The notes below the pieces were generated by a model. The model was not told the origin of the DNA and made no database searches. It saw only the letters and a program-made list of their open reading frames with translations. A stretch of DNA of 18,832 nucleotides from Deinococcus sp. (lineage in GTDB: Bacteria; Deinococcota; Deinococci; Deinococcales; Deinococcaceae), in the NCBI GenBank assembly GCA_018260375.1, contig JAGLBF010000024.1, positions 4,315 through 23,146 on the forward strand, in the 5' to 3' direction. Position numbers and translations under genes: made by a program. Position 1 is the first letter of the stretch. The number at the start of each line of letters is the position of its first letter. Of this stretch, positions 1-5,341 are shown in pieces.

Positions 1-1
1 C

Positions 2-1177
2 AGTGGCAACCTGGGCGCAGTCCGCTCTCCTAATCTGAGCGGCAATGAGCGCCTGCCCGCCACGCACATCACCGAGGTGCGTCAGGGTGAAAGTCGGCCC
101 AATTTCCGCGCTGAGATGCTGCACGCCGAGGCCAATAAGCTAGAGCATACCCGCGTAGAAGCCGTGCGTGGCGAGGCCCGGCCCGAAGCCACTCGCTTGC
201 AGCTGCCCGCAGAATTGCTGACAGACGAACAGACGAGCGGCCTAATGGAGGCCGGCGAAGCAAAGTTTGTGCCCAGTGACATGGACGCTACTGGTGCTTT
301 GCCTGATGCGAGTATGCGTGCGCCCAGTGCGCCCCTGGCTGATGTGTTGATACGTGGCACGGCGGCAGCCAGCGCCCCTGTGCGACTTTCGCCCGCCAAT
401 ATCCCGCCTACTCCGGCGGTGCGGCCTGTGGTTCAGCCTTCCAGACAACAGCCTGCTGCGGCTCAGCCTGCGCCTGTTCAACCGGTGCGGCCCACAACCA
501 TAGCCACCCATACGCCCCAAGACAGCGTACAAAGCCAGCTGGAAGAACTGGCTCAGCTGACGGGCTATCAGCTTGATTACCTGGGCGGCTCTGGCGCTGG
601 CCCCGTGAGGCTGCACGCCGATTTGGGGCCCTACAGCTACGACGTGGTGATTGCCCTGAGTGAGTCTGAGATGCACCACCCCGCCTTTGTCCAGGCCACC
701 TACAACCCGCTGCTCACCTGGGAAGTGGAAAATACCAGTGGCGTGCCCCGCTTTACCCACGAAGCACTCACAGCCCTGCTAGAGCATGCACGGCTGGCTC
801 CTCTGACCCCCATAGACCTGCGCGGCTACTGGAACACCCCCAGCTTTGACCTGGGCAGTGTGGCGAGCATTGCCGAACTGGTCAGCGCGTACCTGGCACA
901 GCGCGGCACCTTTACCTATGTGCTGAGTACCCTGGCGCAGCAATCCGCCCACACCCTGGTAGATCCGCAACAACTGGCACAGCGCCTGGGCAGTGGGGTC
1001 AATACTGTAGAACTCCGCAGCGTGCTTGACACCCTCAGCCGTCCGCCCTTTATGGCGCTGCTGCCGCTGCCCGGCGGACATTACTACCTGCGGGCCGAAG
1101 TAAGCGAGTTGCTCAGCGAACTTTCGGACTATACAGCGGGTGTGGCGCGGCGACTACAGGGCATGAAGGGAAGGTAG
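2..1177 (+). CDS. Unrecognised protein, 5' end outside the window
   Basis: The reading frame is open from the first bases of the window to the TAG at 1175-1177, so this is the 3' part of a gene that begins upstream. A GTG at 77 is an in-frame start but has neither a Shine-Dalgarno sequence nor a TANNNT box, so I do not treat it as the start. Three parts are visible. The first roughly 130 codons are polar and Ala/Glu-rich. A Pro/Ala/Gln-rich linker follows at about 400-520 and looks disordered. The last 220 or so codons look folded. Near the C-terminus (about 960-1110) the pattern of helices followed by a Pro-Leu-Pro-Gly-Gly turn and aromatic strand could be a winged helix, but that is a guess. 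No signal peptide or catalytic motif was found. nrnA starts 46 bases downstream with its own promoter. Confidence 0.7.
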   Translation, partial: SGNLGAVRSPNLSGNERLPATHITEVRQGESRPNFRAEMLHAEANKLEHTRVEAVRGEARPEATRLQLPAELLTDEQTSGLMEAGEAKFVPSDMDATGALPDASMRAPSAPLADVLIRGTAAASAPVRLSPANIPPTPAVRPVVQPSRQQPAAAQPAPVQPVRPTTIATHTPQDSVQSQLEELAQLTGYQLDYLGGSGAGPVRLHADLGPYSYDVVIALSESEMHHPAFVQATYNPLLTWEVENTSGVPRFTHEALTALLEHARLAPLTPIDLRGYWNTPSFDLGSVASIAELVSAYLAQRGTFTYVLSTLAQQSAHTLVDPQQLAQRLGSGVNTVELRSVLDTLSRPPFMALLPLPGGHYYLRAEVSELLSELSDYTAGVARRLQGMKGR

Positions 1178-1209
1178 CGGGTACAGGCGCCTTATCCTGA
1201 AGGCACGTC

Positions 1210-1215
1210 TATACT
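1210..1215 (+). promoter_or_regulatory. -10 box of nrnA (leaderless type)
   Basis: TATACT ends seven bases before the ATG at 1223 and there is no Shine-Dalgarno sequence. If transcription starts about seven bases past the box, the mRNA begins at or next to the start codon. No good -35 box was found. Confidence 0.7.
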
Positions 1216-1222
1216 CGGCCAT

Positions 1223-2260
1223 ATGACTTTGTCCTCTTCTTCTGCCACAGCCAATGCCGCCGAGCCGCAGTATCCTGTACTTATTCAACAAGCCGCGCAG
1301 CAACTCCGGGAGCACAGAGGCCCCGTGGTTATTTTGGCTCACGTTGACCCCGACGGCGACGCACTAGGCAGTTGCCTGGGCTTACAACGTGCTTTGCGCT
1401 CACTAGGTTATGACGCGCAGACCTACTTGCAGCCGCCGCGCTACCTCAGCTTTTTGCTGCAAGAGGGCGAGCTGTTGCCCCAATTAACACACTGGCCAGA
1501 GAACGCCCTGCTGGTGGTGCTAGATGTTGACAGCAGTGACGCGGCGCGGGTGGCGGGCGCTGACGTGGCGAGCTACACAGGCCCGCTGATCAACATTGAC
1601 CACCACGGCACCAACCGCCGCGAAGCGGCCCTGCGCCCGGGTGGGCTGAGCGTGGTTGACCCTTCGCGAGCCGCGACCACCCAAATGGTCAAAGACGTAC
1701 TGACCGCCCTGAGTGTCGCTTGGAGTGCTGACATTGCCACGCCGCTCTTGCTGGGTCTGAGCACCGACACGGGCAACTTCCGTTTTTCTAACACGACGCC
1801 CCAGGTGCTGCGCGACGCGGCGCAGTTGCTCGAATACGGTGCCAACTTGGCCTGGATCAGCGACCAACTGGCCCGCAATCCCAGGCGCTACTACGAACTG
1901 CTCAAGGAGGTGCTAAGTGCCATGCAGTTTTCGCCCGATGGCCTTATCGTGTCGTCGCGCATAGACCAAGCCGCCCTCGACCGCGTGGGGGCCGCCTGGG
2001 AAGATGTGGAGTCGTATGTGAATATGCTGCGCAACGCAGACGGCGCTGAGCTGGCGGTGATGTACAAAGATTACGGCGACGTGGTCAAGCTGTCGCTCCG
2101 TTCACGTGGCACGGTCAGCGCCCAAAATATTGCGGTGGCTCTGGGCGGCGGCGGACACGTGCCCGCAGCGGGCGCACGGGTAGAAGCCCCCTTTGCCGAA
2201 GTTGAGGCCCGCCTAGAAGCTGAGGCCGACGCCGAACTGCGCCGCGCCGGACTGCGCTAA
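1223..2260 (+). CDS. nrnA: DHH/DHHA1 phosphoesterase, nanoRNase/pAp phosphatase type
   Basis: The 345-residue protein has the standard two-domain build of the NrnA family. The N-terminal DHH domain carries HVDPDGD at 40-46, VLDVDSSD near 99-106, DHH at 126-128 and DTGNF at 182-186, which together supply the metal ligands. The C-terminal DHHA1 domain carries GGGGH at 308-312, the substrate-binding loop. Family members are cytoplasmic and degrade very short RNA or DNA oligonucleotides, and many also dephosphorylate 3'-phosphoadenosine 5'-phosphate. Which activity dominates here cannot be told from sequence. The length fits the family and is far below RecJ. The ATG at 1223 is preferred because the TATACT box lies seven bases upstream. 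The crotonase gene follows with its own promoter, so these are probably separate transcripts. Confidence 0.9.
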   Translation: MTLSSSSATANAAEPQYPVLIQQAAQQLREHRGPVVILAHVDPDGDALGSCLGLQRALRSLGYDAQTYLQPPRYLSFLLQEGELLPQLTHWPENALLVVLDVDSSDAARVAGADVASYTGPLINIDHHGTNRREAALRPGGLSVVDPSRAATTQMVKDVLTALSVAWSADIATPLLLGLSTDTGNFRFSNTTPQVLRDAAQLLEYGANLAWISDQLARNPRRYYELLKEVLSAMQFSPDGLIVSSRIDQAALDRVGAAWEDVESYVNMLRNADGAELAVMYKDYGDVVKLSLRSRGTVSAQNIAVALGGGGHVPAAGARVEAPFAEVEARLEAEADAELRRAGLR

Positions 2261-2284
2261 GGGGCAATCCGTATGGCGCATCCA

Positions 2285-2323
2285 GATGACACATTCGGGT
2301 GACACATTTAGGTGACACATGCA
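2285..2323 (+). repeat. Three 13-bp direct repeats upstream of the crotonase gene
   Basis: Three head-to-tail 13-base units start at 2285, 2298 and 2311, each with the core TGACACAT. They cover the -35 region of the crotonase promoter (-10 box at 2332), so they could be a set of operator half-sites or just a slippage product. Confidence 0.85.
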
Positions 2324-2331
2324 GATACCTC

Positions 2332-2337
2332 TACACT
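2332..2337 (+). promoter_or_regulatory. -10 box of the crotonase gene (leaderless type)
   Basis: TACACT ends seven bases before the ATG at 2345, the same spacing as at nrnA. This decides the start in favour of 2345 over the ATG at 2312, which lies inside the direct repeats upstream of the box. Confidence 0.7.
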
Positions 2338-2344
2338 AAGTCTT

Positions 2345-3070
2345 ATGACGTATACCACTATTGCACTGACACTGACGGAAGGCGACATTGCCACGCTGTA
2401 TTTGCGGGCCAAAAAGGGCAGTATGGGGCCGCAGTTTTGGGCTGAGATGAGGGACGTGTTGCCTGTGCTGGCGCAAAAGCGGGCTGTGATTGTGCGCGGC
2501 GAAGAACTGTTTAGCGCGGGGCTAGATGTCGCCGCGACCCTGCCTGCGCTAGGCAATGCACTGGGCAACAAGGCTGCCTTTGCGGAGGTGGTAGCGCCCA
2601 TGCAAGCTGCCTTTGACGGTTTGGCTGCGCTGCCTGTGCCGGTTATTGCCGCCGTGCATGGCTGGTGCATTGGTGCGGGGCTAGAGCTGATCGCCGCTTG
2701 TGATTTTAGGCTGTGCAGCGACTCCAGTCACTTTTCACTGCCCGAAGTGCGCCTAGGCATTGTGGCTGATCTGGGCGGCTTACAGCGCTTACCTCCGCTG
2801 ATAGGTAAAGGCTGGACACAGCACTTGGCCCTCACAGGTCAGGCCATAACCGCGCAGCAGGCCCAACAGATTGGTCTGGTCACCGAGGTGTTACCCACCC
2901 CCGAGGCCCTCTTTGCACGGGCGCAAGCACTCGCTGAGGAGCTGGTCATGCTCCCTGCTCACGCGCTGTCAGGCAGCAAACAGGTGCTGAATGACGCACT
3001 GCCCCTGCGCCCAGGGATGCAACAGGCCGCTGACTGGAACGCGCTGCACATGCGGCTGGATGAGGTGTGA
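2345..3070 (+). CDS. Enoyl-CoA hydratase/isomerase family, dienoyl-CoA isomerase-like
   Basis: This is a 241-residue single-domain crotonase fold protein, slightly shorter than the usual 255-260. The first oxyanion-hole segment is FSAGLDV and the second is AVHGWCIGAGLELIAACDF. The active-site segment reads PEVRLGIVADLGGLQRLP. Its Glu and Asp are eight residues apart, as in mammalian delta3,5-delta2,4-dienoyl-CoA isomerase (rat Glu196 and Asp204), and the LQRLP that follows is also typical of that group. I infer that it moves double bonds in dienoyl-CoA intermediates during beta-oxidation of unsaturated fatty acids. The next gene is a dienoyl-CoA reductase-like SDR, which supports this. Plain hydratase activity is an alternative. 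The TGA at 3068-3070 touches the first base of a repeat element. Confidence 0.85.
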   Translation: MTYTTIALTLTEGDIATLYLRAKKGSMGPQFWAEMRDVLPVLAQKRAVIVRGEELFSAGLDVAATLPALGNALGNKAAFAEVVAPMQAAFDGLAALPVPVIAAVHGWCIGAGLELIAACDFRLCSDSSHFSLPEVRLGIVADLGGLQRLPPLIGKGWTQHLALTGQAITAQQAQQIGLVTEVLPTPEALFARAQALAEELVMLPAHALSGSKQVLNDALPLRPGMQQAADWNALHMRLDEV

Positions 3071-3204
3071 TACGGATTGCGATTGATTGGGCGTACTTCC
3101 GAATCAATCAGGGCGGATGCGAGTGGGAACAGCATACGGACTGCGCGGTATAGAGCCGCAGGTGGTGTCTTCCCGACTGTGGTGGAATTTAGCGCAGTCC
3201 GTAT
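3070..3204 (+). repeat. Intergenic hairpin repeat, copy 1 (full)
   Basis: This is a full copy, in forward orientation, of the repeat also found at 4152-4287 and 8068-8203. Module A (about 3070-3133) holds a hairpin with an 8-bp stem, GATTGATT at 3081 and AATCAATC at 3102. Module B (about 3134-3204) is bounded by inverted ATACGGACTGCG and CGCAGTCCGTAT. It starts on the last base of the crotonase stop codon. In size and place it resembles the small noncoding repeats of Deinococcus. Confidence 0.9.
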
Positions 3205-3244
3205 GCAAGTTGGCCCGCTCTTGCCTTAACCCTACCCGTGCGGC

Positions 3245-3278
3245 TTCTGACTGTGCTGGAATAAAGCGGAATACGTAT
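3245..3278 (+). repeat. Eroded fragment of the repeat's module B end
   Basis: The stretch CTGACTGTGCTGGAATAAAG and the following GCGGAATACGTAT align with the end of the full repeat (CGACTGTGGTGGAATTTAGC followed by GCAGTCCGTAT) with scattered mismatches. It lies 40 bases after copy 1, so an older copy was probably here before. Confidence 0.6.
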
Positions 3279-3302
3279 CGCTCATCCCTTTCCCTCAGCC
3301 TC

Positions 3303-3308
3303 TAGAAT
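3303..3308 (+). promoter_or_regulatory. -10 box of the SDR gene (leaderless type)
   Basis: TAGAAT ends seven bases before the ATG at 3316, with no Shine-Dalgarno sequence between them. No convincing -35 box was seen. Confidence 0.65.
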
Positions 3309-3315
3309 AAACGCT

Positions 3316-4152
3316 ATGACCCTCACCCCTGGACAGCCAGAATCTACCTTTCGCCCCGACCTGCTGGCCGGCAAACACGCCCTGATTACTGGCGGTGGCA
3401 GCGGTATCAATCTCGGCATTGCCCAGAGTTTTGCGGCGCATGGCTGCCGTGTCAGCATTTTGGGCCGTAACCTTGACAAAGCGCAGCGGGCTGCTCAGGG
3501 CATCGCAGACGCGGGCGGGCAGGCGATAGGCCTATCGGCAGATGTGCGCGACGTAGCGGCACTAGAGGCTGCTCTGTCCCAGAGTGTGGCCCACTTTGGC
3601 GGCTATGATATCGTGCTGGCAGGCGCGGCGGGCAACTTTCCTGCGCCCGTAGATGGCATCAGCCCCAACGGGTTTAAAACGGTGGTGGACATAGACTTGC
3701 TGGGCACCTACAACACCATAAAGGTGGCGGCCCCGCACCTGAGCAGCCCAGGCGGTAACATTCTGAGTATCAGCGCGTATGGTATTCCCGTGCCTATGCA
3801 GGCCCATGTGGTCGCTGCCAAAGCAGGGGTAGACGCGCTGACCCGCACGCTGGCGGTTGAGTGGGGCCTGCGCGGCATACGGGTTAACGCCATTATCCCC
3901 GGCCCTATTGACGGCACTGAGGGCATGAGCCGCCTGGCCCCCAACGAACAGACCCGCGCCCGCTTGCGCGCCACCGTGCCGCTAGGACGCTTTGGGCTGC
4001 CGCAAGACATCGCCAATGCCGCGCTCTTTTTGGTCAGTGACGCGGCAAGTTACATCACTGGGGTCATTTTGCCTGTAGACGGCGGGCACAACATGCTCGG
4101 CGCAGCCCCGCAATATCAGATGTACCTCAAGATGATAGAGGAAAAACAGTAA
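3316..4152 (+). CDS. SDR oxidoreductase, 2,4-dienoyl-CoA reductase-like
   Basis: The 278-residue Rossmann-fold SDR has the nucleotide-binding motif TGGGSGINLG at 25-34. The segment AGAAGNFPAPVDGISPNGFK followed by TVVDIDLLGTYN, and the later GPIDGTEGMSRL, closely follow the peroxisomal and bacterial 2,4-dienoyl-CoA reductase group. The usual SDR active-site YxxxK has no Tyr here (the segment is AHVVAAK, with the Lys kept). Dienoyl-CoA reductases also lack this Tyr, so it is not a sign of damage. The expected reaction is NADPH-dependent reduction of 2,4-dienoyl-CoA in the cytoplasm, working with the neighbouring crotonase in oxidation of unsaturated fatty acids. It has its own leaderless promoter and is flanked by inverted copies of the intergenic repeat. 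The stop TAA overlaps the first base of copy 2. Confidence 0.88.
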   Translation: MTLTPGQPESTFRPDLLAGKHALITGGGSGINLGIAQSFAAHGCRVSILGRNLDKAQRAAQGIADAGGQAIGLSADVRDVAALEAALSQSVAHFGGYDIVLAGAAGNFPAPVDGISPNGFKTVVDIDLLGTYNTIKVAAPHLSSPGGNILSISAYGIPVPMQAHVVAAKAGVDALTRTLAVEWGLRGIRVNAIIPGPIDGTEGMSRLAPNEQTRARLRATVPLGRFGLPQDIANAALFLVSDAASYITGVILPVDGGHNMLGAAPQYQMYLKMIEEKQ

Positions 4153-4287
4153 TACGGACTGCGCTAAATTCCACCACAGTCGGAAAAGCGCCGCCTGCGG
4201 CTCTATACCGCACAGTCCGTATGCTGTTCCCATTCGCATCCGCCCTGATTGATTCGGAAGTACGCCAAATCAATCGGAATCCGTATA
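4152..4287 (-). repeat. Intergenic hairpin repeat, copy 2 (full, inverted)
   Basis: This copy has the reverse orientation of copy 1, and its reverse complement is nearly identical to copy 3 at 8068-8203. It starts at the stop codon TAA of the SDR gene (4150-4152). Together with copy 1 it brackets the SDR gene as an inverted pair about 950 bases apart. It lies between the 3' ends of two convergent genes, the SDR and argR. Confidence 0.9.
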
Positions 4288-4313
4288 ATACGCACTCTGC
4301 TTCATTCCAGCAC
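4288..4313 (-). repeat. Eroded fragment of repeat module B
   Basis: ATACGCACTCTGCTTCATTC and the following CAGCAC resemble the first bases of copy 2 (ATACGGACTGCGCTAAATTC and CACCAC). It sits directly behind copy 2, as the fragment at 3245 sits behind copy 1. Confidence 0.5.
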
Positions 4314-4420
4314 GGCACTGCCTACGCTTTTCCGCAATCCGGCTGTCAGGCTCCTAAACCCCAAGATAGTCCAAGAAATCAAACGGTTTGATGGTCAGAC
4401 CGCACATCTGGCCCTCCCCA

Positions 4421-4450
4421 ATAGCCCAGCATCAGTTAGCCCAGCATCAG
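4421..4450. repeat. 15-bp tandem duplication at the end of argR
   Basis: TAGCCCAGCATCAG occurs twice with a 15-base period. On the minus strand the first copy encodes the end of ArgR (Leu-Met-Leu-Gly-stop) and the second repeats it beyond the stop codon. Confidence 0.85.
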
Positions 4451-4954
4451 GGCGTGCAATTCTTCGAGCAGCAGTTCGCCTTCCGCCACTGAGCGGGCCA
4501 CCACAAAAATGGTATCTTCGCCCGCCAGCGTACCCACAATGTCATCGCGGCGCAGACGGTCGAGCAGCAAGGCCACCCCAGACGCGTGGCCCTCAGCAGT
4601 ACGGATGACCAGCACGTTTTCGCCGCGGTCAATGTCTTGCACAAAGTTCTCAAAAATCTGTGCCAGTTCGCTGTGCAATTTCTCGTTGCTGCGTACCTGA
4701 GCCAGCGAATAGCGGTGACGGCCCCGGCCAATGGGTAAGCGCACCAGCCGCAAGTCATTGATGTCACGGCTTACGGTGGCCTGGGTCACTTCTACACCCT
4801 CTTTGTGCAGCCACTCGACCAACTCGCTCTGGGTAGCGACGTTTTCGCGGGCGATGATGTCTTGTATGCGCTTTTGCCGCTGCTCTTTGCTAACCGCTTC
4901 ACGGCTGCTCGCTTCACGGATAGTGCTCCTACTGAGCTGCTCTTTACTCGCCAT
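4436..4954 (-). CDS. argR: Arginine repressor
   Basis: The protein has 172 residues from the ATG at 4954. The N-terminal winged helix-turn-helix domain (about 26-86) contains TQATVSRDI, with the Ser-Arg-Asp recognition residues at 62-64. The C-terminal domain (about 95-172) contains GTLAGEDT at 141-148, the arginine-binding and hexamerisation motif. The family senses L-arginine and represses arginine biosynthesis genes, so argG at 13937 is the obvious target here. An extra 25 polar, Ser/Glu/Lys-rich residues precede the first domain, making it longer than the roughly 150-156 residues usual for the family. An ATG six codons upstream lies within the operator and before the -10 box, so it is unlikely to be used. 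TATAAT on the minus strand (4966-4961) ends six bases before 4954. The promoter carries a palindrome fitting autoregulation. Confidence 0.92.
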   Translation of the reverse strand: MASKEQLSRSTIREASSREAVSKEQRQKRIQDIIARENVATQSELVEWLHKEGVEVTQATVSRDINDLRLVRLPIGRGRHRYSLAQVRSNEKLHSELAQIFENFVQDIDRGENVLVIRTAEGHASGVALLLDRLRRDDIVGTLAGEDTIFVVARSVAEGELLLEELHALMLG

Positions 4955-4960
4955 CTCCGT

Positions 4961-4966
4961 ATTATA
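4961..4966 (-). promoter_or_regulatory. -10 box of argR (leaderless type)
   Basis: Read on the minus strand this is a consensus TATAAT ending six bases before the chosen ATG at 4954. It overlaps the left edge of the palindrome at 4964-4985, so a bound repressor would block it. Confidence 0.75.
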
Positions 4967-4985
4967 AAGCATAATTATGCTTTAT
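4964..4985. promoter_or_regulatory. Probable ArgR operator (ARG box), 22-bp perfect palindrome
   Basis: The 22 bases form a perfect palindrome centred at 4974/4975, with core AGCATAATTATGCT. The general ARG box is two TGAAT-like half-sites around four A/T bases, and this core has the same spacing and A/T centre. It overlaps the argR -10 box, as expected for autorepression. Identification as an ARG box is inference from position and shape. Confidence 0.7.
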
Positions 4986-5329
4986 GGCGTATGTTATGCA
5001 CCTTGTTGAGCGCATGTTGAGCGGTGCAGGGGGAGAGAAACATAGCTTTATGGTGCGCTCATTGCAGAAAAAGCGTATGGGCGGTTGGACAGGCATGTCG
5101 TGGATGGTGGGAGGGTTATACAGATTGAGACTTGAGGCGTGTTGGCAGCGCTGTATTAAAGTGAGGTGATACGGATTCGGATTGCCTCTGAAATAAACTG
5201 CGGTGGCCCTGGAACCATGGTTGACATAGGTTTACTAGACTGCTCTAGCGCTACTCTCCTATACTGCTCTGCTGTGCTGCCCTACCCTGCCGCGCTTGCA
5301 CAAACCACCCTTAGCCTCCTTGTACAGTC
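4986..5329. other. Intergenic stretch between argR and the molybdoenzyme gene
   Basis: I see no gene here. Short open frames lack a start signal and look nothing like proteins. GATACGGATTCGGATTG at 5167-5183 looks like a solo end of the intergenic repeat. A TTGACA at 5221 and a TATACT at 5260 occur but are 33 bases apart, so they do not make a normal promoter together. From about 5238 to 5290 the sequence is a low-complexity run built from CTGCTCT-like words. Confidence 0.5.
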
Positions 5330-5335
5330 TATGCT
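5330..5335 (+). promoter_or_regulatory. -10 box of the molybdopterin oxidoreductase gene (leaderless type)
   Basis: TATGCT ends six bases before the ATG at 5342, matching the leaderless layout of the neighbouring genes. A TACAGT at 5323 is an alternative that would give a short leader. Confidence 0.5.
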
Positions 5336-5341
5336 GAGCCT

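Noticed and set aside
3087..3305. 72-residue frame across repeat copy 1
   Set aside because: It is made of repeat sequence; similar frames appear at copies 2 and 3 only because the repeat is shared.
3799..3822. Missing Tyr of YxxxK in the SDR as a sign of inactivation
   Set aside because: 2,4-dienoyl-CoA reductases naturally lack this Tyr, and the rest of the signature is intact.
4378..4392. ATCAAAC/GTTTGAT palindrome as the argR terminator
   Set aside because: The stem leaves almost no loop and no T-run follows on the minus strand.
5221..5265. TTGACA with TATACT as a promoter
   Set aside because: The spacing of 33 bases is far from 16-18, and a closer TATGCT sits at the right distance from the ATG at 5342.
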